Shown here piece after piece: positions 45,401 to 49,823 of a DNA stretch of 64,000 nucleotides. The stretch is from Thelonectria olida. Its lineage: Eukaryota > Ascomycota > Sordariomycetes > Hypocreales > Nectriaceae. The notes below the pieces were generated by a model. The model saw nothing but the letters and a program-made list of their open reading frames with translations. It had not been told where the DNA came from and made no database searches. Where the stretch lies: assembly GCA_020736575.1 (NCBI GenBank), contig JAGPYM010000058.1:78185-142184 (forward strand), written 5' to 3'. A program made the position numbers and the translations under genes. Every line of letters starts with the position of its first letter. Positions within the stretch are counted from its first letter, which is position 1.

Positions 45401-46608
45401 CAGAAGCCCGCCGTGCACGTCTCGTCCTGCTCGCAGGTGGAATCGTCGGTGCAGAGACTCAGGTCTGAGGGAATACACACACCAAGCCGGCAGACCGTGA
45501 CGGCATCACAGTTGGACTGATCTCCGCATCCCGACAGGACATCAGGAAGACACACTCCGGATGTGCACGTGAGGCCTTGTCCGCAAGGCGAGTCATCTGA
45601 GCAGGTCGCCAATCCCGTGGGCAAGCACACGTTGGCGATGCAGGCTTGTCCCTCGTCGCAGTTGTCGTTTTCGTCACTGCAAGTCGGGAATATTGGAGAC
45701 GAAACGCACAATCCTAGTGAGCAAATCTGGCCCTGAGCGCAATCGGACAGCTCGGCGCAGATGGACAGGTCCGGAGGAAGGCAAACTCCAAGTCTGCAAA
45801 CCTCCTCACCCTCGCAGCCAGAGTCTCCTGTACACGTGGGAAGCGTACTAGGGAGGCACACGCCGCCGGTGCAGGTAAGGCCTTCGGCGCAGCTTGAACT
45901 GTCTGAGCAAGTCTCGATTCCTGTCGGTAGACATATACCGGCCGTGCAACTCTGTCCGGCTGGGCAGTCATCGCCGCCGTCGCAGGTGGGAAATATTGGA
46001 TTGGGAATACACAAACCAGCGGTGCAGATTTCTCCCTCGCCGCAAGACGAGCTGTCGGTGCATGCGGAGAGATCAGTCGGAAGACACACACCGAGCCGAC
46101 ACACTTCGTCATTAGTGCAGTCAGTCTGGCCGGAACACGTCGGTAAAGATCCAGGTAAACATGCACCGCCAGTGCAAGTGAGACCATCGGCGCAGTCAGA
46201 GTCTCCTGTGCAGGCAGCAATCCCATCAGGGAGGCAGGTCCCGGAAACACATTGCTGGCCGTCTGCACAGTCGCCCTGGCCCTGGCAATCGTCGAAAATG
46301 GTAACGCAGATGCGTGCAATGCACTGTTGGCCATTGATACAGTCGCCATCGACCGAGCATCGGGTAGGTTCTCCTGTGTTTGAAGTTGTTGTGGTTGGGT
46401 TGGCAGTGATTGTCGTCGAAATGCGTTCTGAGGCTGCATAAGAAGTCGTCGAGTTGACCAGGCCAGGAGTTATTGTTGGCATAATAACAAACGTTGTCTG
46501 AGACGACGGGAATGGAGGCAATAAGGTAACAGCGCGACATCGACCAGCATCAACGTCGGTAAAATAAAACGCTGCGAGAGCGAGGGCGACAATCCTGAAG
46601 TTAGCCAT
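24415..46608 (-). CDS. giant secreted cysteine-repeat protein, about 7,397 residues, single exon
   Basis: One open frame runs 22.2 kb without a stop. I start it at the ATG at 46608 because it begins a clear signal peptide (MANFRIVALALAAFYF...). An upstream in-frame ATG at 46683 would bury that signal. After a Ser/Thr-rich linker of about 60 residues, nearly the whole protein consists of 4-cysteine units C-x5-C-x5-C-x4-C joined by 2-8-residue linkers. By length I estimate about 290 units and well over 1,000 cysteines. Residues up to about 5,800 carry 25-26-residue units in a four-part higher-order repeat. A short region then has 6-cysteine modules, and the last ~1,300 residues use 20-21-residue units. 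There is no transmembrane segment or GPI signal at the end. Disulfide-rich rod, wall matrix component, adhesin or sponge-like binder are all possible. I do not recognise a named family. The conserved frame and cysteines show it is under selection. No intron is needed. Confidence 0.93.
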   Translation of the reverse strand: MANFRIVALALAAFYFTDVDAGRCRAVTLLPPFPSSQTTFVIMPTITPGLVNSTTSYAASERISTTITANPTTTTSNTGEPTRCSVDGDCINGQQCIARICVTIFDDCQGQGDCADGQQCVSGTCLPDGIAACTGDSDCADGLTCTGGACLPGSLPTCSGQTDCTNDEVCRLGVCLPTDLSACTDSSSCGEGEICTAGLCIPNPIFPTCDGGDDCPAGQSCTAGICLPTGIETCSDSSSCAEGLTCTGGVCLPSTLPTCTGDSGCEGEEVCRLGVCLPPDLSICAELSDCAQGQICSLGLCVSSPIFPTCSDENDNCDEGQACIANVCLPTGLATCSDDSPCGQGLTCTSGVCLPDVLSGCGDQSNCDAVTVCRLGVCIPSDLSLCTDDSTCEQDETCTAGFCIPTIVFPTCDGGSNTCADGQSCTGGVCLPTGLDTCAGSSSCGQGLVCTGGVCLPDLLPTCSGDSSCATGQVCRLGVCIPRDLSLCTDGSSCAEDEICTAGFCVSNQVFPPCSDSSDCGQDQTCTASVCLPTGLQTCTDDSECDQGLTCTSGVCLPDLLPTCQDDSGCSSDQLCRLGVCVPSDLSLCTDNTSCAEGQTCAAGFCIPNTIYPSCTASSQCSQGQTCTAGFCLPTGLQGCSDASSCGPGLACTNGVCLPDVLPTCQNQAGCGNNQVCRLGVCVPTDLSLCSDSSECSQDEGCVAGFCVPTTIFPTCTASSQCAQDQTCTGGVCLPTGLQSCSETSPCSQDLSCVSGVCLPDLPTCQDTSDCGNGQVCRLGICIPTDLSLCSESSECGDGQTCTAGFCVPSTIFPSCTETSQCAQGQSCTAGTCLPTGLAECSQDSPCSTGLSCTSGICLPETLPQCSSSSPCASGQICRLGVCLPQGLSLCDSNGDCSNGDICSTGFCVSPAVYPTCTEDSDCGDDQSCTVGVCLPSGLQSCSDTPCASGLSCTNGICLPDLLTDCTSDSGCAVNQLCRLGVCIPQTLSLCQSNNDCSTGNTCAAGFCVPSTIFPSCTQDSDCDESQACTASVCLPTSIATCAVDVDCAPGQVCTEGVCLPEGLATCAGDSECPNTQVCRLGACIPQGLTTCASDTDCTSSQTCTAGFCLPNTIIPSCSSGDNTCGAGESCIAGLCLPTGVTTCADSSSCEQGQSCTSGVCLPSGLPPCTTSSDCEGDAVCRLGACLPPTFSLCSADADCGSGAVCAAGLCIPTTIIPTCETADTCETGESCIAGYCLPTGISACSDSSSCQEGQSCTNGVCLPADLPTCLVDSDCDATEACRLGVCVPQDLSICVSDSECSTTETCTVGICVPLFSSCSQDTDCNSDESCTLGHCVPTFLPPCRTSQDCSSGQTCTANTCLPSTLTPCSAASECGDAQSCVSGLCLPAGLTSCTLDSECTNNEACRLGVCLPRTLTGCQNDAQCSNTNTCTAGLCVPRLPACSESGDCGDDESCAGGACVPNVFPPCQTSQDCAPGQTCTVNVCLPSSLPTCSGNSGCGQDQACVSGICLPIGLASCSDNAGCESNEVCRLGLCLPETLTACNSDGECSTGEACTAGICVPELFPTCQQPSDCANNQECTAGVCLPAGLASCDNETPCASGQTCTSGVCLPENLPLCSQNSDCGSETVCTLGVCVPGTLTPCTSDSGCPEAQLCTGGICLPGVFPSCSTDANCAENEACLAGICLPQGLASCGTDTPCGQGQTCRSGVCLPDALSACSQNNECGSNEACRLGLCIPEDLTLCVTNSDCTLVQTCTLGVCLNTAFPTCETDQECGQAQSCTAGICLPQGLASCDSNTLCTDGQTCVGGVCLPPDLPTCSTDTDCGGNAACRLGVCIPKALSTCTSTSDCQGNNVCTGGLCVPPVLPTCVSDATCGQGQACLAGICLPGGLASCGTDTPCSQGQTCTSGVCLPSTLSTCSADADCGSSDVCRLGVCVPKTLSTCTSNSQCDEDEACTGGICLPKVFPTCASDQNCAQAQQCVGGVCLPAGLSTCGDDQPCTSGQTCTSGVCLPEGLDACTVSTDCATDQVCRLGLCIPQTLNTCTSDDQCNANQACTGGICLPQVYSTCTSDQNCGRELICIGGVCLPQGLNTCQGDQDCAESQTCTSGACLPTGLSQCGANTDCERDQVCQLGVCLPKTLTACQTNTGCGSGEICTGGICVPEIFPACTSDDSCGQGESCLGGACLPAGLSSCGTDDSCAEGLICTNGVCLPSTLSPCTSDTSCNSNQVCRLGVCIPKTLTTCDSDSSCQSGNICVAGLCVPEIFPACTTDETCDQGQSCLAGICLPQGLTQCGDGNPCGPGQTCSSGVCLPDSFSTCAGDNDCPSDQVCRLGTCLPTSLTICADVGDCQDGQVCTLGVCIDGVFPQCSVDQNCGDNEACLGGICLPSTLNGCTNPSDCGSGQSCTGGVCLPAILPTCSSNSACDSDQVCRLGVCIPETLTTCQGDNACQSGQICTAGICLPKVYPNCEADTDCSTSQVCREGLCLPSVLEGCSSSNECRTGQTCIGGVCLPAALSQCSTDSECDSTDVCRLGVCLPRALTVCSFDADCSEGQACTAGICLPTAIPGCSADEDCGTGEACKAGLCLPLDIDTCTSSSECPSNQICTSGVCLPSILPACTVDSDCSDNGVCRLSVCVPRVVTVCTSESDCSNGQVCTAGICLPEVYPTCDETTDCTGGQICTSGLCLPPGVDTCSVNSDCTSSQICTEGVCLPSALSPCSDDSGCIVEQVCRLGFCIPRDLTSCESSSGCSQGETCTAGICLPTVFPGCTTDSNCDEDETCTSGTCLPQGLVTCTANSECATGQSCTNGVCLPSILPPCSDDSGCAIDLLCRLGVCVPRDLTACTGNEACSAGQVCTLGFCLPEVFPSCESGGSTCADGQTCTSGLCLPTGLEGCATDDQCDIDQTCRSGVCLPSLLPTCSGDSACTAEQVCRLGVCVPRSLTACTVDSDCTQGQGCVAGICLASAFPPCQSSTDCGQSEACIAGTCLPGGFESCTTDDDCGQDEACRSGACLPAILPACTVDTECSGSNVCRLGVCLPPTLTTCEDDSACGSGQTCTAGVCTPALYPPCRSDTDCASSSSCRDGTCLPNILEQCSSSSDCGGAESCVSGVCLPVTLPSCTGDSDCGSNQLCRLGLCIPQQLTSCTSDGQCVGDNECKAGICVPPLFNGCTASANCTQGSSCTAGVCLPQGLDACSDNSECSSGQVCTSGACLPSVLPTCTATSDCQASQVCRLGVCLPQALNTCQTDSSCTQGQSCIGGICLPSPFPDCTGAGDCDSDEACTGGICLPQGVGSCTSDSDCGDEQSCTSGACLPTLPTCATNTECDSSEVCRLGVCLPQIINTCTADSDCTDNETCAGSICIPKVFPSCEGDEDCRNTESCAGGLCLPQGLDTCTGDEDCSTDQKCTGGVCLPDTLPLCSGDEACASDHVCRLGVCIPTDISLCAVDEQCGIDQVCTSGICLPAAFPPCQTDSNCGNGNVCRNNICLPNVLPSCGSGDTCAAGQTCTAGICLPSGLDSCTADSGCRSDQACRLGLCIPRDLTLCQQDSGCAANQVCTGGLCLPEALSPCQSSQECSSGQSCTGGICLPSAIVGCSDSSTCSTGQTCTSGVCLPSGLDRCTLDEDCDVSLLLLCRLGVCVSADLNLCTGDSDCGSQETCAAGLCVPALFPSCTGTSDCGEGQTCTNNVCLPNTLTPCSSESPCPSDQTCTAGLCLPNVLSTCSSNAQCDDREVCRLGLCLPTSLTSCEADSGCLDGQSCTGGLCLPTAFPDCSTSQDCGSGNVCISGSCFPDLVNQCTDDLSCGTGARCASGLCVPDFLPTCSSDSQCISTQVCRLGVCLPRDLTSCTTSQDCGSGQTCAAGLCVPDTYSTCTTSTDCSQGQVCNAGLCLPDFLNSCQDDSACTTGQTCTNGICLPSTLSSCSSNSACEDNEVCRLGVCIPRTISGCNSETPCGSGQTCTAGICLPTAFPGCESSASCGSGQTCTAGLCLPDVLSSCGEGNTCPSDQTCASGVCVPSVLPSCSEDSECTSTQVCRLGVCLPRTIVDCTDDGGCDDGQNCVAGFCVPELFPPCQSATDCTSGQSCTAGICLPSGLDTCQSQSDCGTSQSCSNGVCLPDFLPACTSEDDCSGAQVCRLGHCLPSELDACQTDSQCEAGQSCLGGLCVPAVFPPCQSDSNCNSGQVCTAGVCLPSALPTCDSDQSCGANQACVSGLCLPDILQTCTTDATCSGDDVCRLGYCIPDALTVCTSDSECTGGATCLGGLCLPEVFSSCTDSQDCNNGEVCRGGACLPTTLTGCDDSSPCGANQVCTGEVCLPDSLPLCSTDSQCAFSQVCRLGVCLPRSLSTCESNGDCSNTFICTSGLCIPPLFSSCSVDSECAQGQSCVSNTCLPTTLETCTSDTTCGTGRVCRSGVCLPTLLPSCASDSECDTAQVCRLGYCIPQQLATCTTDSECDNGLACLAGICLSPVYPPCASSSSCGEGEACTGGICLPGVFPTCSDSGEESCDDGQTCVSGVCLPASLPTCQSDSECATGKVCRLGYCLPQTLSTCSSDAGCTGGLVCTAGICLSPVFPTCEADGDCDTGNTCRSGVCLPGILPSCEDENACLDGQTCASGVCVPSTLGDCGTDNDCGSNQVCRLGFCIPDSLISCTSASNCNAGQICTAGLCVPEVFPACETAQDCGSSAECYNGVCLPRTLPACTGDSACSDGQTCVSGVCLPANLPTCTTDGECGSSQVCRLGLCIPDVIATCESDGQCNDGQTCTAGLCVPEAFAQCSADSDCISGQECTGGICIPGVFDDCQNQGDCATGQQCVSGICLPDALSSCGSSSDCASGQVCRLNLCIPETLNQCTTNAQCGTSQTCTGGICLPEVFPPCSDASDCGRGNTCTAGVCLPSVLGACTDDTCGEGQTCVSDVCLPEGLSACQANSDCGSGQVCRLNLCIPETLTQCTSDNQCGQSQTCAGGICLPQVYPPCEEDGDCANGLSCKAGLCLPSILPTCESDDACDDGLKCNEGVCLPEYLPACTSNANCGTGQVCRLGVCLPSTSALCGGEGGGSCQDGQTCAAGVCVPEVFPPCTTSSDCSTSQVCEAGRCLPNVFAACGTGDQCPTGSSCVGGLCIPAQLPTCSDDSDCGSSSVCRLGVCLPRTLDTCQTESSCGQGEICSAGICIPEVFPPCQEDSDCGSGNACTGGVCLPVLLPTCVDSTACNTGETCSSGVCLPSGLPSCTTNSECGSRQVCRLGVCLPESLSLCGSDSACTGGLVCNNGLCLTPVFSACSTKADCAAADNCVAGVCLPSSLGDCATDETSCEDGQSCVSGVCLPEVLPSCQSDAECGSGSACRLGLCIPENLSICVANTDCGATETCTFGVCLATSIPNCGSGQACGDNETCLSGLCLPNTFTGCQSASDCETGQACTGGVCLPSVLPSCEADSECDNAEVCRLGVCIPRASVTCSADDQCQTGQTCTAGLCLPTVFPTCTRAADCGSNQDCVSGLCLPETLNGCSATSDCDVGQTCVAAVCLPSLLPSCTTDSDCQVTEVCRLGFCVPRTITSCTSNAACATGQSCSGGICIPELLPGCQSNTDCSADETCRSGVCFPSSLTTCQSSVECAQRETCTGGVCIPQVLPACGENDQCAEGLTCRLGTCLPGLLTGCSNSQECRDGQACESGLCVPSSILCTADSDCGANNVCRAGLCLPESFPGCSGDSDCASGSTCTNGVCFPSLLNTCTDSAGCSTGQTCSSGICLPGGLSGCQTNGDCGQREDCRAGLCLPVAVIGCSDDDACIGSDGEICVAGLCVSTLTRCSDSNPCPSGQTCTLGLCHTPTPVQCSSDSDCQSDYFCTLGACAPRSLTCTTNSECGEGQVCTVGICTPDVSTVSCNTAADCLLGVGLCTLGLCTCQGGKCQLSPSIDSCTADSECPTGQTCQSGACNTKKDCNSASDCLVGVDLCILPGVCLCINGVCALGSSTPTCVSNSNCDTSAGEICQNGNCLVPSTSCDSDSRCVGKVLGADICLFGLCACVDAVCTYNGPPSCTSNAGCGSNQACSGGKCITQPAQCTLDSACGAQQICQFGSCIAGCRTNSNCPNSQVCQFGSCVDSCTATSCPTGQVCNSGLCVDSTPVTCTSSSQCGTAQICQLGICLPNLLPLCVTSAQCSEGQICPAGVCTGCVLDSQCGTGKACQNGQCVTSDTPSCSDSNPCSNGLVCVGGLCRACTSGSQCADGEICTAGVCGSCSLSSQCSGGDVCSDGACGDCTDSSQCAVGQACKAGQCGTCSLNSDCGAGNVCTLGICVPACTSNGQCSGSLACILGVCASCTTNSQCNTGQACLLGLCTSCALDLQCSTGQVCISGTCQAACTSSSQCSGGQVCSNGRCTACLLNSDCGTGQACVSGSCGACTNSLQCDLGDVCDGGVCHAACLSNSACATGQVCQAGLCTDCTQDSQCTAGQVCKSGECQGCSSDGECTTAGQVCISRRCTLGCTSSLGCSAGQICQSDHCVACTSTSQCSTGQACVSGACGSCTDSTQCSSGYVCSSGLCIPACTSSSSCALGQVCKSGLCVACAGNSDCSDGQVCTLGLCASYLLTSQCGDSSLVCESGVCHPGCTSNSQCSGGRVCQSGLCVACGSNSDCSNGQACLLGSCSACSTDLQCNLGIGQYCQNGACRATCTSNSQCSTGQVCSSGRCSSCSSNSQCDTGLACISGACTSCTASSNCATGQVCSNGLCIAGCTSNAQCLGGLVCNTGTSLCVSCTANGQCNAGQTCNTATGLCGLCTLGGSCLPTQGCDSTTGLCAATCNFLDTSGNACSNGRVCSVLGLCVGCTSTSQCRTGQVCLSGLCSTCTLDAQCTTGNVCRGGACVKACTTNSNCATGEVCQSGTCTSCTASSQCTAGQICQSGSCTACASDSQCSASQVCSSGLCIAACTSNSNCNNGQICSSGHCIACTASSQCSTGQICSSGACGACSSDSQCATGQICNSGLCVAGCTSNSNCVSGQVCQSLRCTSCSDTSQCNAGQVCLAGLCGACLLDGQCGSGKVCSGGVCIAACSTNNDCSAGQVCSSGHCTACTLNSQCNTGQVCLTGACSACTSDAQCLLNGQICNGGICTTGCLTNAACSGGQVCSSGRCVACTSSSQCTTGQVCSSGSCGTCTSDTQCSSLVPGNVCNSGVCSAGCTSNAGCSGGLACVSGHCIACTDNSQCTTGQACVSSRCGSCTQSSQCGTGKACSSGTCITACTSNAGCSTGLTCQSGLCIPCTNASQCTTGQVCSLGACRSCALDTECSAVTSGYVCNSGVCGPGCASNAGCSGGQVCISGKCVACTLKSQCNTGQVCISGACGACTLNSQCNTGQACVGGVCTSCTANSQCASSEVCNSGTCKNRACASANDCKLLGLDLCATFLGCICVLGLCV
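24514..28539 (-). repeat. coding short-period cysteine repeats (20-21 residues)
   Basis: The C-terminal ~1,300 residues of the giant gene are about 60 units of C-x5-C-x5-C-x4-C followed by only 2-3 residues before the next cysteine, for example CTSNSQCSTGQVCSSGRC. The higher-order A-B-C-D order is absent here; instead units ending in ACTS/GCTS and CTAC/CGSC alternate loosely. Confidence 0.8.
28540..29230 (-). repeat. transition region with 6-cysteine modules
   Basis: Three modules of the form C-x5-C-x6/9-C-x4/5-C-x-C-x4-C (centred near 28955, 28780 and 28595) interrupt the 4-cysteine series. They contain DCLLGVGLC and DCLVGVDLC-like phrases. The same module type closes the protein at 24415-24513. 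Confidence 0.75.
29231..46359 (-). repeat. coding higher-order repeat array (four-subunit, ~100 residues)
   Basis: Within the giant gene, units alternate in a fixed order. A: ...VCRLGVC(L/I/V)P; B: ...LSxC-x5-C...CTAGxC; C: ...(I/V)FPxC-x5-C...CTxGxCLP; D: ...GLxxC-x5-C...CTSGVCLP. I counted about 53 subunits with CRL plus variants with CTLG or CQLG, so roughly 55 copies of about 300 bp. Some copies have five subunits. Cysteine positions are kept while nucleotide sequences have diverged. Confidence 0.85.
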
Positions 46609-47060
46609 GATAGTGTCGGGTCGCAAAGGGCTGTTCGGGGTTGGTGCTGCCGTTGCCTTGTTGAAAGCCCGATGGGGGGCCATCTCATGTAAAGATGACA
46701 AAAGACAATATGAAAAGGAGAAGTAGAGGCAGAAGGCATATAACAGCAGGAAGAGAATCGACGCTGGAATGTTGGGAAAACGTTATGAGGGTGTTTTCCA
46801 TTTCCGGTTGCTCTTCCGCTTCGGAACTTTTTCACAACCTTTGGAATCCTCGACAGGAATGCTGTGCGACGTCATGTTCCTTATGCGCGCAGAGCGGTAA
46901 TGCATTCAGTGAGCAGAAGGCGGCTATTGACGCGTTAGCCAAGGCTGCTATAATGGTCAATTGAGCATCTTACCCTGCTTTTGAAAGCGTATGCACTCGT
47001 GTGTTGTGTAGCAAAACGTGGCGTTTGCTGCGACAAATAGCCGTATGCATGGCATTCCAA
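46609..47060. promoter_or_regulatory. upstream region of the giant gene
   Basis: This is single-copy sequence between the giant gene's start and the minisatellite block, presumed to contain its promoter and leader. I see no clear TATA box. Confidence 0.4.
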
Positions 47061-48600
47061 GGGACCTTGTGTCAACAGCGGCACCGTTGTGTGAAGGTCT
47101 AGGAGGAAGTTGATGTATGGGACCGTTGTGTAGAGTCTTAGAGAAGTACTGTTGTACGAATAATCTTGGAGAGGCACCGTCGTGCAAAGGTCGGGGGGAA
47201 GTCGGTATAGAGCATCGGGGGGGAGGGGCACTATTATGCGAAGGTTAGGAGGAGGTCGGTGATAGCATCGGGGGGAGGAGGGGCACCGTTAGTAGAGTAT
47301 TCAGAGAGCCACTTCACGCAAAGGTTAGGAGAATTCAGTGTGCAGCATTGGGGGGAGAAGGCATACTGTTATTTAAAGTCTTGGGTTGTATAGAGTCTTG
47401 CAGAGGCACCGTTGTGTGAAGGTCGGGGGGAAGTCGGTATATAGCATCAGGGGGGAGGGGCACCGTCAGTAGAGTATTCAGAAAGCCACTGCCGCGCAAA
47501 GGTTAAGAGGATTCAGTGCGTAATATTAGGGGGAGAAGGCATACTGTTATTCAAAGTCTTGGGTGTGTAGTCTTGGAGAGGCACCGTTGTGCGAAGGTTC
47601 TTGGAGGCACTGCTGTGCGAAGGTTAGGAGGAAGTTGGTGATAGCATCGGGGGGAGGAGGGGCACCGTCAGTAGAGTATTCAGAGAGCCACTGCCGCGCA
47701 AAGGTTAGGAGGAAGTCAGTGTGTAGCATTAGGGGGAGAAGGCATACTGTTATTCAAAGTCTTAGTTGTGTAGAATCTTGGAGAGGCACCGTTTGCGAAG
47801 GTTGGAGAGGCACTGCTATGCCAAGGTTCTTGGAGGCACCGTTGTGCGAGGGTTCTTGGAGGCACCGTTGTGCGAAGGTTCTTGGAGAGGCACCGTTGTG
47901 CGAAGGTTCTTGGAGGCACCGTTGTGCGAGGGTTCTTGGAGAGGCACCGTTGTGCGAAGGTTCTTGGAGATACTGTTGTGCGAAGGTTAGGAGGAAGTCG
48001 GTGATAATATGGGGAGGAGGGGCACCATTAGTAGAGTATTCAAAGAGCCACTGTCACGCGAAGGTTAGGAGAAGGCAGTATGTAGCATTAGGGGAAACCG
48101 GCATACTGTTATTCAAAGTCTTGGGTTGTGTAGAGTCTTGGAGAGGTACAGAGGCACCGTTGTGCGAAGGTTCTTAGAGGCACTGCTGTGCGAAGGTTAG
48201 GAGGAAGTTGGTATAGTATGGGGAGGAGGGGCACCATTAGTAGAGTATTCAGAGAGCCACTGTCGCGTAAAAGTTAGGAGAATTTAGAGCGTAATATGGG
48301 GGGAGAAGGCATACTGTTATTCAAAGTCTTGGGTTGTGTAGTCTTGGAGAGGCACCGTTGTGAGTCTTGGAGAAGCACCGTTGTGCGAAGGTTCTTGGAG
48401 ACACTACTGTGCGAAGGTTAGGAGGAAGTTGGTATAGTATGGGGAGGAGGGGCACCATTAGTAGAGTATTCAGAGAGCCACTGTCACGCGAAGGTTAGGA
48501 GGAAGTCAGTGTGTAGGATTGGGGAGGAAGAGGCGCACCGTTTTGAGTCTTGGAGAGGCACCGTTGTGCGGATTCTTAGAGAGGCACTGCTGTGCAATCA
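47061..48600. repeat. tandem minisatellite-like array, ~180-220 bp units
   Basis: The marker AGTAGAGTATTCA recurs at about 47291, 47468, 47670, 48030, 48239 and 48460. Each copy is followed by GCCACTG, AAGGTTAGGAGGAA, GGCATACTGTTATTCAAAGTC and GGCACCGTTGTGCGAAGG blocks. Spacings of 177, 202, 360, 209 and 221 bp show unit-length variation and no consistent multiple of three, so the array is non-coding. Confidence 0.85.
47805..47985. repeat. nested 26/29-bp short tandem repeat
   Basis: Inside the longest (360-bp) unit, the segment TTCTTGGAGGCACCGTTGTG-CGAAGG repeats about seven times with 26-bp or 29-bp periods (the longer form has an extra GAG). This accounts for the enlarged unit. Confidence 0.85.
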
Positions 48601-49060
48601 ATCGTGGAGGAAGTTCTTAGTATATAGCACCCGATGTGCAATCGACCGTGGGAGGAGTTGTCGGAAGAGGAAGTTGTCGGTATATAGGACCCGGCGTGCA
48701 GTCGATCGTGGAGGGAGTTGTCGGTAGAGTGAGTTCTTGGAGGAGGAAGCTGTCAGATGAGAGCTCTTAGAGGAGGGAGTTGTCGGAGGATGGATTTCTT
48801 CGAGAAGGGACTTCTTGGAGGAGGGACTTCTTGGAGAATGAGTTGTCAGTGTAAGTTCTTAGAGGAGGAGGGAGTTGTCGGTATATCGCACTGGTATACA
48901 AACGATTGTGGAGGTACCAGAGTTTGTATAGAGCACGCGTTGTGCAATCGGCGAGGTAAATGGCCAGTTAGTATATGGAAATGGCATACAATCGATCGTG
49001 GGGAGCTGGTACAGACCACCCGTTGTGCAATCGGCCGTGGAGGGGCGCCGTTGTGTCAAA
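48600..49060. repeat. degenerate tandem repeats with GTGCAATCG and GGAGTTGTCGG motifs
   Basis: Phrases such as GTGCAATCGACCGTGGGAGG, GGAGGGAGTTGTCGG and TTCTTGGAGGAGG recur with irregular spacing. They appear to be a diverged continuation of the array to the left, built of short G-rich blocks. No gene is supported. Confidence 0.6.
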
Positions 49061-49500
49061 GTCTTGGAGGGGAACTGGTGTCAAACGGTCTGAGACAAAA
49101 TGATGTCAAACGGTTTGGAAGACAACGGTGTCAAAAGGTATTGGAGATGCACTCGCTTCAGACGGTTTTGGAGGACCACTGGTGTCAAACTGAATTGGAG
49201 TGGCACTGGTGTGCGACGGTCTGGGATATGCAATGGTATCAAAGGTGTTGGAGGGACTTGGAGGGTCCCCATAAAAAGTCTTGGAGACCTACTAGCATCC
49301 AAGGGTTTTGGAGGGCTGGTGTCCAACGATCTTGAGGGCTGGTGTCCAACGATCTTAAGGGCATCCAGGTAGACAGCCTTGAAGACGCACTGGCGTCCAA
49401 GGGTCTTGGAGGGCTGGTGCCTAACGATCTTGAGGGCATCCAGGTAGACAGCCTTGAAGACGCACTGGCGTCCAAGGGTCTTGGAGGGGATGAGGGGCGC
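49060..49500. repeat. tandem repeats including a 75-bp duplication
   Basis: GTGTCAAACGGT-type blocks of about 35-40 bp recur at 49,078-49,230. A 24-bp doublet (GGCTGGTGTCCAACGATCTT) lies at about 49,313-49,358. A nearly perfect 75-bp direct duplication starts at 49,360 and again at 49,435 (GGCATCCAGGTAGACAGCCT...). The common phrase GTCTTGGAGG links this block to the arrays on its left. Confidence 0.8.
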
Positions 49501-49823
49501 GGAGAGGCACCATTCTGCAAAGGGCGTTAGACGTGTTAATTGATGGTAGATGATCAAGCTACGGAAAACTAAAACACGGCTGGTTCCCGCAAATGAGCGA
49601 CCGACATTGCGGGATCCGGCCGTGTTTTCGTCCCCGCGTATTGATAAGTATCTTCGCGACATACCTGAGTTCTTGCCTCACCTAGGAAGAGAGTAACTTT
49701 GGAGTAAATTGCAAAACAAAGACAAATGGCGATACAGCGTGGGACGATCCATGAACTGTCGGGACGAGCAAGGTGTGGGTGGACGAGGGAGGGTGGACGA
49801 GGGTGGGTGGACAAGGAATGTGT
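49501..49823. other. intergenic region
   Basis: This is single-copy sequence after the arrays. It has short GGGTGGACGAGG repetitions near 49,780-49,812. No gene is seen. Confidence 0.4.

Noticed and set aside
24850..45600. Many long antisense and alternate-frame ORFs across the giant gene (for example the 839-codon frame at 25,662-28,181)
   Set aside because: They are by-products of the repeated codon pattern; their translations are Ala/Arg/Ser-rich low-complexity strings, while the minus frame with regular cysteines is uninterrupted for 22 kb.
46609..46701. N-terminal extension of the giant protein before the ATG at 46,608
   Set aside because: The first codon of that frame is TTG, and the only upstream ATG (46,683) would hide the clear signal peptide.
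47800..48000. CRISPR-like spacing of short repeats
   Set aside because: The genome is eukaryotic, and the repeats abut directly with no unique spacers.
47563..48177. 204-codon ORF over the minisatellite array with repeated APLCEG-like phrases
   Set aside because: The array periods (26, 29, 177-221 bp) are not multiples of three, so the apparent protein repeat is a local accident of tandem DNA.
49081..49662. 193-codon minus-strand ORF over the 75-bp duplication
   Set aside because: It only reads through tandem repeats; there is no signal, domain or start context.
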